From positions 1-64,000 of the forward strand of contig JAKBMM010000011.1 of NCBI GenBank assembly GCA_021831565.1: a stretch of DNA of 64,000 bases. The letters run 5' to 3'. The stretch comes from Planctomycetota bacterium. GTDB taxonomy: Bacteria; Planctomycetota; Phycisphaerae; WQYP01. Shown here piece after piece: positions 9,983-18,138 of this stretch; positions within the stretch are counted from its first letter, which is position 1, and each line of letters opens with the position of its first letter. Made by a program: the position numbers and the translations under genes. Under the pieces are notes generated by a model. It saw only the letters and a program-made list of their open reading frames with translations, was not told where the DNA came from and searched no databases.

Positions 9983-12900
9983 ATGAATCGCACCAATCGT
10001 AAGAACAAAACCGTAGCCACGTCCGCATTGCTCAACAAACCGCGCTGGAATCAGCTTGCCGGGCGAACCCTTATCCTCGCCGCGGCGGGTTTGGCCGTCG
10101 CCGGCACGCTGGCCCTGCCGCGGGCGGCGCGGGCCGCGACCGATACCTGGGCCGGCACGGGCTCCACCACCTTTACCAACAACTGGAATCTCGGCACCAA
10201 TTGGAGTTCCAACCCCTCCGTACCGGGTGCAGCCGATACCGCCCTGTTCAACAGCGCGCCCACGAATACCGCGCCCACTCTCAGCGCCAGCAGCTTCATT
10301 GGCAACATCACTTTTGATACCTCCACCGCCGCGGCCTACAACATCGGCGGTGGCGGGTTTAACCTGACGCTCAGCAACAGCGGGACTGTGCAGATCACCG
10401 GCACCGTGGTCAACGCCCAGACTATCTCCGCCCCGCTTATCCTGGGTGGTAATGGCACCTTCAACAATCTTGCCACCAGCAGTTCCGCGACGTTGAACGT
10501 AAGCGGCTCCATCACCGGCAGCGCGGCTACGGGCAGCGATACCCTTACGCTGGCGGGTACAAACACCGGCGCCAATACTCTCAGTGGTGTCATCGGTGAC
10601 GGCACTTTCGGCGGCAACGTGGCGCTTGCGGTGTCCGGTGGCAGTTGGACGCTTTCCGCCGCCAACACTTACACCGGTGGCACCACGGTTACCAGCGGTA
10701 CGTTGGACCTTACCGGTTCACTGGCTAGCACCGGCAATCTGACGGTTAATGGCGGAACATTTCAAGTCAACAATGGCGCGGGGCAGACCATAGCCGCCTT
10801 GGGCGGAACGGGTGGAACAATTAATTTGGCCGCGACTACGGACAATCTGACAGTTAACAGCGGCGGCAGTTTCGCGGGCGCTATCAGCGGCGCCGGCGGT
10901 CTGAATCTCGCCGGCGGCACGTTGACGCTCTCCGGCGCCAACACCTATACCGGTGGAACCACTCTCACCAGCGGTACGTTGGACCTTACCGGTTCACTGG
11001 CTAGCACCGGCAATCTGACGGTTAACGGCGGAACATTTAAGCTCGACGGCGGTGCCGCGCAGACGGTCGCCGCCTTGAATAGTACGTCGACAGGCGCGAT
11101 TGATCTGGTTGCCACTACGGATGTTCTGACCGCCACCGGGGGCGGTACGGTCGCGGGCGTTGTTAGCGGCCTGGGCGGTCTGACCGTCAATGGCGGCACG
11201 CTGACCCTTTCCAATGCCAACACCTATACCGGTGGAACGACTCTCACCAGCGGCACTTTAAGTATCAGCGCCGCCAATAACTTGGGAACCGGAGGCATTA
11301 CTCTCAATGGTGGCACATTGTTGACCACGGCGGGGATAACCGACAGCGCTACGGTTGGCCTTGGCGTCGGCGGCGGCACGATCAGCGATGGTGGCAACAG
11401 TGATACGTTCTCCGGCGTGTTTTCGGGCGGCGCCGGCACCGGCGTTTTGACCCTCACCGGCGGCGGCACGCTGACGCTTTCCGGCGTTAACACCTATTCC
11501 GGCGGGACCATTATTGACGCCCCAACCATTGTTATTTTCACCAATTCCAGCAGCTTGGGCAGCGGCTCGGTAACGCTGGGACCAGGCGGCGGTGAGCTGG
11601 AGGCTGGCGCCACAGGTATCACCCTGGGCAACAATATCGTTCTGAGCGACACCCTTGCCAGCGGTACACCGGATATTTACAGCACCGGTTCGGCCAGTTT
11701 CACCGATACCCTTTCCGGCATTATTTCCGACGCCGCCGGCGTTAACGGCGGTTTGGAGATTACCGGCGGCGGTACGCTGATTCTCAATCCGACTTCCGGC
11801 GGTTTGTCTGTCAATAACACCTATTCCGGTGGCACAACCGTCAACGGCGCAACCTTGGTCATCGATTCATCCAACGCTCTTGGTTCCACGCTCGTGGCGA
11901 ATGAACTCACAAACAATGTGAACCTCACCAATGCCGCCACGCTTGAAACCAACAACGGTTTGGGGGCTATTGGTACCGGCATCACCATCAATGTCGGTGG
12001 CAATTACACGCAAAGCGCCAACTCCACATTGCTCCTGACATTCTCTGGAACGGCGGCCAGTGGCAACTATGACTTCGTGAAGCTGGTTAATAACCAGTCC
12101 GCGGCTCTGAATGGCGGCACTCTCAAAGCCGAGTTCGCGCCGGGTTTCACGCCGAAGGACTTTGATGTATATACCGTTGTGAAAACTACGGGCTCAGTGG
12201 CCAGTAATTTCTCCACGCCGCTGGATATTACGCCGAATAATGCCAACCATAGTGAAGACCATGTGCTGGCCCTCTTCGCGGGCCACAATGCCACCGGCGA
12301 GACCATGACCGTCCAGACCGACTTTCTCTCCTTCCCCAGCGTTTTGACGCCCAACGAGCGGTCCGTGGCGACTTATCTGAATACCTACGCCACGCCGGCC
12401 AACACGCCGCCAAACCTGCAAACTCTGCTCTCCCAGTTGAGCCAATTGCCTGCGGTTCAATTCGGACCAGCGTTGGATCAGCTCACGCCCCAGGCCGAGC
12501 AGGCCATGGGCAACCTCGGAATTGAAAACGGCATTTTTGAAAGCCAGACGGTATTTTCCCAGATATCCAACCAGTTTAACGGCATGACCGGCTTCAATGC
12601 CGCCGGCTTGTCCATGCTTGATACGCCCAACGCCGATCCGTTCACCACCGCGCTGGACTCGGCCATGCAGTCGGTCGCCCAGGCGAATAATCAGAATGCG
12701 ACCAGCTCGATGGACGTATTCAACGGCGAGCCGTCACAGGGTGGGGCCGTGCCGGTTCCCGGGCGGGAATCGCAACGGAATACGCTCTCCGGCTTTGTCA
12801 GCGGCAATATTATTCTGGCTAATCTGCCCGGCACGGCCATTGGCCATGCCAACTTCACCACCGGCGGCGTGATCACCGGCGTGGATTACAACATGGCTTC

Positions 12901-13621
12901 GCACTTGGTGATCGGGGCGCTGTTCTCCTACGCCTATACCGGCGCTAAATTAGACAACGCCGGCAGCGCCCTGCAGGACAACAGTTATTCACCGGGTATT
13001 TATCTGGGCTTCCGCAAGCACGGCTTCTATGTCGACGCCTTGGGCAGCTATACCTACAACGCCTACACCATGCACCGGAACATCACGTTTACCGCTCCCG
13101 AGTCCGTCGCCAGCAGTTCACCGCATTCCAACCAGTTCGATCTCAACGCCATGGCGGGTTACAACTTCCACCTGCGGCATGGCTTGAAGCTCGGCCCAGC
13201 GGTGGGCGTGGGCTATACCCACATGAATATTTCCGGGTATACCGAAACCGGCAGCGCGGCGGACCTGACCGTCTCCCCGATGTCGGTTGATTCACTGCGT
13301 TCACTTGTGGGCGGCCGCATTGAATATGCCTGGCATCCGGCCGGTTTGTCCGTGCCGGTGGACTTTAGCGCCAACGCCTTCTGGCAGCATGAATTTCTCA
13401 ACGGCAGCCGGGGTATCACCGCCAGCTTCACCGAGCTGGGCACGGGATCGTTTGTGATTGACACCGCTGGCCCCGAGCGTGATTCGGCCCTGCTGGGCGC
13501 CGGCGTCAGCGGCAACCTGACTCGGAATATTACCCTGTTCGTGAATTACGAGTCGCAGCTCGGCCCCCGGAGCATGTTCGCGCAGAGTGTGTTGGCCGGT
13601 GTGGCGATCGCGCTGCGGTAA
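9983..13621 (+). CDS. autotransporter adhesin-like protein, paralogue of the upstream gene
   Basis: A 1212-residue type V secretion protein. The signal peptide (about 1-50) is nearly identical to that of the 2948-residue neighbour. The passenger is much shorter and has only one A and one B repeat module, followed by unique beta-helix repeats and a segment close to the neighbour around the IDAPTIVIFTN motif. The beta-domain (about 930-1212) is nearly identical to the neighbour's, including SMLDTPNADPFTTALDSAMQ before the barrel, and it too ends in Arg. Leader and promoters are duplicated along with the gene. A tandem duplication followed by gain or loss of modules is the simplest reading. Substrate unknown. 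Confidence 0.9.
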   Translation: MNRTNRKNKTVATSALLNKPRWNQLAGRTLILAAAGLAVAGTLALPRAARAATDTWAGTGSTTFTNNWNLGTNWSSNPSVPGAADTALFNSAPTNTAPTLSASSFIGNITFDTSTAAAYNIGGGGFNLTLSNSGTVQITGTVVNAQTISAPLILGGNGTFNNLATSSSATLNVSGSITGSAATGSDTLTLAGTNTGANTLSGVIGDGTFGGNVALAVSGGSWTLSAANTYTGGTTVTSGTLDLTGSLASTGNLTVNGGTFQVNNGAGQTIAALGGTGGTINLAATTDNLTVNSGGSFAGAISGAGGLNLAGGTLTLSGANTYTGGTTLTSGTLDLTGSLASTGNLTVNGGTFKLDGGAAQTVAALNSTSTGAIDLVATTDVLTATGGGTVAGVVSGLGGLTVNGGTLTLSNANTYTGGTTLTSGTLSISAANNLGTGGITLNGGTLLTTAGITDSATVGLGVGGGTISDGGNSDTFSGVFSGGAGTGVLTLTGGGTLTLSGVNTYSGGTIIDAPTIVIFTNSSSLGSGSVTLGPGGGELEAGATGITLGNNIVLSDTLASGTPDIYSTGSASFTDTLSGIISDAAGVNGGLEITGGGTLILNPTSGGLSVNNTYSGGTTVNGATLVIDSSNALGSTLVANELTNNVNLTNAATLETNNGLGAIGTGITINVGGNYTQSANSTLLLTFSGTAASGNYDFVKLVNNQSAALNGGTLKAEFAPGFTPKDFDVYTVVKTTGSVASNFSTPLDITPNNANHSEDHVLALFAGHNATGETMTVQTDFLSFPSVLTPNERSVATYLNTYATPANTPPNLQTLLSQLSQLPAVQFGPALDQLTPQAEQAMGNLGIENGIFESQTVFSQISNQFNGMTGFNAAGLSMLDTPNADPFTTALDSAMQSVAQANNQNATSSMDVFNGEPSQGGAVPVPGRESQRNTLSGFVSGNIILANLPGTAIGHANFTTGGVITGVDYNMASHLVIGALFSYAYTGAKLDNAGSALQDNSYSPGIYLGFRKHGFYVDALGSYTYNAYTMHRNITFTAPESVASSSPHSNQFDLNAMAGYNFHLRHGLKLGPAVGVGYTHMNISGYTETGSAADLTVSPMSVDSLRSLVGGRIEYAWHPAGLSVPVDFSANAFWQHEFLNGSRGITASFTELGTGSFVIDTAGPERDSALLGAGVSGNLTRNITLFVNYESQLGPRSMFAQSVLAGVAIALR

Positions 13622-13743
13622 ATGAAAATTGGGAGCGCGGCTGCTCGCAGCCGCCAAAGAAAATGTATTTGATGCGGTTGAGGACATCTGCGCCCCAACG
13701 GCCCGTTTCGGCAGTCTGCGCTAAAACATCGGCGTTTAGAGCA

Positions 13744-14112
13744 TCAAGGTCCGGGATCGGGGTCGGGCGGCGGCTTTGGTACAAGTCCTTGTAAAGACGA
13801 CACCAACGCGGGCAGATGAATTTGCAGAACGCGCCAGATAATTTCGTCCTGTATGTCGGCGTAATCGTGCGCCAATTTATGGCGTTGCCGGACGATCTTG
13901 TCCCAGGGAATTTCCGTGTGTGCGGCCTTGAAGTCCGCAGAGACACAGCGCGCCGCTTCCCCGATAATTTCGATCTCGCGCTCCACGGCGCGACGTGTGC
14001 GCCGATCGCCGGCGTACCGTTCAAATTCCAAACCGTTGACCATATTCAAGGCGGATTGGGCCGATTCAAGCATGTCCCAGAGAAATGCCGCATCGCCGCG
14101 CTCATGCCGCAT
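13744..14112 (-). CDS. hepT: HepT-like ribonuclease toxin (DUF86)
   Basis: A 122-residue HepT/DUF86 protein with the family RX4HXY motif in RHKLAHDY. In studied HepT/MntA systems the toxin is an RNase and the tyrosine of this motif is AMPylated by the partner. Helical N-terminus with ESAQSAL. Its start overlaps the end of the upstream MntA-like gene by 11 bp, so the two are translationally coupled, antitoxin first. The C-terminus ends in a Pro/Asp-rich tail that may be a local extension. Family assignment is strong; activity is inferred. Confidence 0.85.
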   Translation of the reverse strand: MRHERGDAAFLWDMLESAQSALNMVNGLEFERYAGDRRTRRAVEREIEIIGEAARCVSADFKAAHTEIPWDKIVRQRHKLAHDYADIQDEIIWRVLQIHLPALVSSLQGLVPKPPPDPDPGP

Positions 14113-14407
14113 AAATCACCCGCCGCGTGGTCAGTATCTCGTGTCGTCGGAAGGGATTGCGAAGTCCACCTTTGGTGACCAAATCCACCGGGCGATGGAA
14201 CATCGCGGATAATTCATCCTGCATATCCAGCAGGTCAAAAAGACTCCACGGATGGCCCGGTTGAAAACTCACCAGGACATCCACATCGCTGTCCAGTCGG
14301 AAATCATCACGAAGAACCGAGCCGAATAATGAGAACTCCCGAACCATCCATTTCCGGCAGAACCGTTCGATCTGCTCTGCGGGCAAAACAATGGGCAGCG
14401 TGTGCAT
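14102..14407 (-). CDS. mntA: MntA-like minimal nucleotidyltransferase antitoxin
   Basis: A 101-residue MNT-fold nucleotidyltransferase. The GSX10DXD signature is intact (GSVLRDDFRLDSDVD), as in antitoxins that AMPylate HepT. I start at the ATG at 14407 because GGGGAG precedes it; a longer frame to 14602 is open but runs through a palindrome and repeat DNA. C-terminal residues RPVDLVTKGGL fit the usual third-strand region. It forms an operon with the overlapping HepT gene. Confidence 0.85.
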   Translation of the reverse strand: MHTLPIVLPAEQIERFCRKWMVREFSLFGSVLRDDFRLDSDVDVLVSFQPGHPWSLFDLLDMQDELSAMFHRPVDLVTKGGLRNPFRRHEILTTRRVIYAA

Positions 14408-14428
14408 AGAGGCTCCCCTTATAAAATA

Positions 14429-14448
14429 CCTCGGCAACGTTGCCGAGG
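14429..14448. promoter_or_regulatory. perfect palindrome, candidate operator of the mntA-hepT operon
   Basis: CCTCGGCAACGTTGCCGAGG is a perfect 20-bp palindrome 22 nt upstream of the mntA start. The position suits an autoregulatory operator or a leader hairpin; which of the two is not decided by sequence. Confidence 0.5.
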
Positions 14449-14579
14449 CGCCCGCTATCTTAACATACGCGGCGTTGCGCAGAACGCGGACGGCACGGCT
14501 ACGGTCTATTTTCACCGGCTCCACTTTTTCGCGGTGCAGCCGCGTTCGGGGGTCGGGCGTCCTGCCAGACATCGTGTAT

Positions 14580-14712
14580 CCGCGGTGCAAAATCCGATTC
14601 ACCGGACGTTATTTACCGCGGACGCGGAGGGCCGCAGAGGTTTATAGCCTTTTTTGACCAGCCGCTTCTACCCTCCGCGTTCCTCTGATTCCTCCGCGGT
14701 GCAAAATCCGGG
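14580..14712. repeat. degenerate CGGAGG/GCAGAGG intergenic repeat
   Basis: The block with CCGCGGACGCGGAGG and CCTCCGCGGTGCAAAATCC matches 9330-9440 and 43290-43400. It starts directly at the stop codon of the glycosyltransferase gene. Confidence 0.7.
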
Positions 14713-17700
14713 CTAATCACGGCGCAATACCCGGGCCAGGCTTTCGGGCGCGATGCCCAGGCTATGCCCCATGAGAATGAGTTGATGTCGGAGCGTAGTG
14801 GTCCAAAATCCGTCCACGAGCCAGCGGCGGGCGGAAGTGATTACCGCTGCTGGGATAACCACGACGCGTCCTGCGCGTGCGGCCTTCTTCACGAAGGCCA
14901 GGTCTTCCAGGATCGGCCATTCGGGAAATCCACCTAAACGGTAATACATCGTGGCTTGTAAAAAGAAGGCTTGATCGCCATAGGGCCGATGCCAATATCT
15001 CGATCGCCAGTACACCATTTTCTCCATAATTCGAAAACGAAGACCTGCCGGAGCAACGCGAAGGGAAAATGCCCCGATTGACACACGCGGTTGCGCGAGT
15101 GCGGAACATACCCGTTGCGGATAATTGGGCGGGAGTAAGGTATCGGCGTGCAGGAACAGCAGAATGCCGCCCCGGGCGGCGGCGGCGCCCGCGTTCATCT
15201 GGCGACTGCGCCCGGGAGGACTATTAATAATTGCGGCTCCGGCGCCGCGGGCGCGGGCTACGGTTTGGTCCGTGCTGCCGCCGTCCACGATCAGCACTTC
15301 CACACCAGGCGCCGTGGCCGCTGCAATCGTGGCGGCAATATTCGATTCTTCATTCAAGGTGGGAATGATGACCGAAACCATCGGATCTGATGGTGTGGTT
15401 CCGGCGCCAATGGCATCCCAGATAGGCAGATCGCAGGGACGATCGACATCCCCCAGAGGTCTAAGCAAATGGACCGATAAACCGGCGAGTTCCGCGGCCT
15501 TAAGTGTTTGGGAGAGAACGGACCGTCTTCCCCATGAGATATTGGTAAATAGTTCCTCACAGGGGCGGCCCAGGCCGATAAGGTAATAGCCTCCATCCCT
15601 GGCGGGTCCCAGCACGAGATCGTGAGTTTTCAGGGCGGCGAAAGCCTCATGCAATATTTCCGGTGTGATGCCCGGCGAATCGGTGCCGATGATCAGAACG
15701 CATCCAGCGCCGTCCTGGAAAGCGTCGCGCATGGCGCGCCGCATCCGGCGCCCCAGGTCGCCGGCGCCTTGCGGGTTATATATCCAGGTTTCTCCGTACC
15801 GCTGCGCCATGGCCGGCGCGCCGCCATCGGTCCCGGTGAAGCGAACTTCGATGCGCTCGGCCCGGGCGACGTTCCAAGCCGCGGCTTGCGCCAGCGTATG
15901 GCGGGTCATCGCATCCTGCAGCGCCGCGGCGCCTTGGGCGCCGAGATGTCCAATCAGTCGCGTTTTCGTCCGGCCCGGCGTCGGATAGCGTGCGAAAACG
16001 ATCAGGTGTCGGTGCGCCGAGCCGGACGGATGCGCCGCCGGCCGCCAGCGCATTTCGGTAAGGATGGAGGAAAGGATTCTGGCGCCGGCGCCAAAAACGC
16101 CGCGCCATGTTCCGGATATTTTAGATATACCGATGCGCCGCCGATAACGCACGGGAACTTCCGCGACCTCCAGCCCCAGCCGGGCGGCGCGCAGTTGCAT
16201 TTGAATCGTCCAGCCGTAGCCGCGGGCGTCCAGCTGCAGCCGGCGCAGGGCACAGAGCCGGATCGCGCGGAACGGACCGAGATCGGTGTAACGCACGCCC
16301 CAGAAAAGGCGCATCAACCAACAGGCCAGGGCGTTGCCCCAACGCTGCGGGAGGCGCAACGCTCCGGCTTCGGGCCGGCCGAGTACACGCGAACCTATGA
16401 CCATATCTACATCACCACGTGCTATCGGCCCGACCAGGCGGTCCATCCGCCGTGGATCATCGCTCCCATCCGCATCCAGGAATACGACCACATCGGGATT
16501 TTGCAACGCCGCCATACCCGCCAGGCACGCCGCCCCGTAGCCCCGCCGGGGTTCAAAAACAACCTGTGCGCCACCGGCTTGGGCTATCGGCACCGTGCGA
16601 TCCGTTGAGCCGTTATCCACCACGATGATTTGCTTGACCCATGGCGGCACGGCCGCGAGAACTCCCGCGATGGACCTTTCTTCATTCAGAGCGGGGATCA
16701 CCACGGCCACCTGCGCCGCGCCGCCGCCGGCCGCCGCGGCATCCGCGGTTAATCGCTGGATTACACAGCGGTGGCGACACCCCATGGCCGTGCGAGCGTC
16801 CCACGCCAGAAGAGCCAGAACCGGCAGATGTTCCAGCCAGATATCATGGTAATAATACAAGGGTAAAAGCATGGTATAGAGCAGCAGCGCGCGTTGCGGA
16901 CGAAGCGCCAAAAGTGGAACCAGCCAGAGGTAGTACCAGGGGAACTCGGTGGGGCTTAATAGAAATGCCGCGGCAACAATGAAAAGCGCGGCGGTCAACA
17001 ACTGGGCGGCTTTCGGAAGCGGGCGCCGTGTGAGATAAAAAATCCACGCGGCAAGCAATAACAGAGCCGTTGCGCGGGCCAGCAGGGGCGCCATCCAGCC
17101 GGTAAATATGCTCCATATAGCCTGCTGGATGCGAAACAGGCAGTCGTTGTCTCCCCACCGCAGGGCGTAGGCTACCGCTCCGGAATGGGAATGAAGGGTC
17201 GCCAGGGTATATGGCAGCAGGATCATTACCGAAAGAAACGCGAAAAGCAGCAATGGACCGATGCGCTTGCCGCGTCTTTTCGCCTGCCAGCAGACCGGCA
17301 GCAGAACCACCGGCCAAAGTTTGGCGCCGGCGGCCATGGCCAGCCAGAACATGCTGCGCCATGGCGCGCCGCGCAGCGCATAGAGCAATGCCGCCAGAAC
17401 CAGCGGCGCGACGATCACGTCCAGATGAGCGCCCACGTATGTCATCTGAATCAATAATGGATTCCACCAGTAAAGAAGCACCGCACAGCGTGGCCGCGCC
17501 ACTTCGGCGAGCAATCGCGCCAGCAGAAAAAACGCCGCCAGATCACACGCCAGCAGCACCACCCGCCACGCCGTAACGCTAAAAGGACCAAGCCCGTACG
17601 CCACGGCAAAGGCTCCCTGCGCCACCGGTGGATAAATCGTGGTCAATTGCGGATAAATGACATGGCGGAGCGTTTTAGCCCCCCGGGGTTCATCCGCCAG

Positions 17701-18129
17701 CCGCCGGAGTTTTGCGGGAATGGATACTTGGCCCTGGCGGATCGCCTGTGGACTGTAGGCGTAAGGGTTCACGCCATGTGCGGTCACGGCTCCGTCCCAC
17801 AGGTAACGATAATAATCCACTTCCAGCAGCGGCCGCGAGGGGATGAGCACCAGCCGCGCTGCCAGTCCAACGGCAAAGATGAGATAGAACAGTCGTTGTG
17901 AATCCCGCACGTGGCCAACGGCCCATACGGCGCCAAGGTACAGTGCGCCCAGCAATATACTTGCGGCGACATAGACGGCTAACGCCGGCGGTTGATGCAA
18001 CACCGTGGCAAGTTGGTTGGACCACAGCGCTACCACGCCCGCGCCCGCCAGAATGGAGCCGCCGGCCGCCGCCAGGCATATCCTTGCGATTCGTGTCGCT
18101 GGCGCGACGGCGGGTTCTCCTGACGACAT
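14713..18129 (-). CDS. four-domain glycosyltransferase fusion (GT87-like membrane part, GT2, TIGR04282-like, TIGR04283-like)
   Basis: An 1138-residue protein combining what are normally separate enzymes. Residues 1-445: multispanning membrane glycosyltransferase of GT87/DUF2029 style with an acidic EVDYYRYLWDG motif after the first helices. About 475-700: GT2 domain like dolichyl-phosphate mannose synthases (VIPALNEE, VDNGSTD, DADGSDDP). About 705-905: nucleotidyltransferase-like DUF2064/TIGR04282 domain (FARYPTPGRTKTRL, IGTDSPG, GPARDGGYYLIG). About 915-1138: second GT2 domain of the TIGR04283 type (VIPTLNEE, DGGSTDQT, GRSRQMNAGA, HADT). The last two families are known companions of ArsS-type radical SAM genes, and one is encoded in this operon. 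It is the last gene of the operon, 9 bp after the flavoprotein. Likely role: making and transferring a sugar in an ArsS-linked pathway; product unknown. Confidence 0.85.
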   Translation of the reverse strand: MSSGEPAVAPATRIARICLAAAGGSILAGAGVVALWSNQLATVLHQPPALAVYVAASILLGALYLGAVWAVGHVRDSQRLFYLIFAVGLAARLVLIPSRPLLEVDYYRYLWDGAVTAHGVNPYAYSPQAIRQGQVSIPAKLRRLADEPRGAKTLRHVIYPQLTTIYPPVAQGAFAVAYGLGPFSVTAWRVVLLACDLAAFFLLARLLAEVARPRCAVLLYWWNPLLIQMTYVGAHLDVIVAPLVLAALLYALRGAPWRSMFWLAMAAGAKLWPVVLLPVCWQAKRRGKRIGPLLLFAFLSVMILLPYTLATLHSHSGAVAYALRWGDNDCLFRIQQAIWSIFTGWMAPLLARATALLLLAAWIFYLTRRPLPKAAQLLTAALFIVAAAFLLSPTEFPWYYLWLVPLLALRPQRALLLYTMLLPLYYYHDIWLEHLPVLALLAWDARTAMGCRHRCVIQRLTADAAAAGGGAAQVAVVIPALNEERSIAGVLAAVPPWVKQIIVVDNGSTDRTVPIAQAGGAQVVFEPRRGYGAACLAGMAALQNPDVVVFLDADGSDDPRRMDRLVGPIARGDVDMVIGSRVLGRPEAGALRLPQRWGNALACWLMRLFWGVRYTDLGPFRAIRLCALRRLQLDARGYGWTIQMQLRAARLGLEVAEVPVRYRRRIGISKISGTWRGVFGAGARILSSILTEMRWRPAAHPSGSAHRHLIVFARYPTPGRTKTRLIGHLGAQGAAALQDAMTRHTLAQAAAWNVARAERIEVRFTGTDGGAPAMAQRYGETWIYNPQGAGDLGRRMRRAMRDAFQDGAGCVLIIGTDSPGITPEILHEAFAALKTHDLVLGPARDGGYYLIGLGRPCEELFTNISWGRRSVLSQTLKAAELAGLSVHLLRPLGDVDRPCDLPIWDAIGAGTTPSDPMVSVIIPTLNEESNIAATIAAATAPGVEVLIVDGGSTDQTVARARGAGAAIINSPPGRSRQMNAGAAAARGGILLFLHADTLLPPNYPQRVCSALAQPRVSIGAFSLRVAPAGLRFRIMEKMVYWRSRYWHRPYGDQAFFLQATMYYRLGGFPEWPILEDLAFVKKAARAGRVVVIPAAVITSARRWLVDGFWTTTLRHQLILMGHSLGIAPESLARVLRRD

Positions 18130-18138
18130 AAAATCCTC

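Noticed and set aside
15622-16608. 328-residue plus-strand frame
   Set aside because: Lies wholly antisense to the glycosyltransferase fusion, which has clear motifs; composition (Arg, His, Pro, Gln) is typical of a high-GC shadow.
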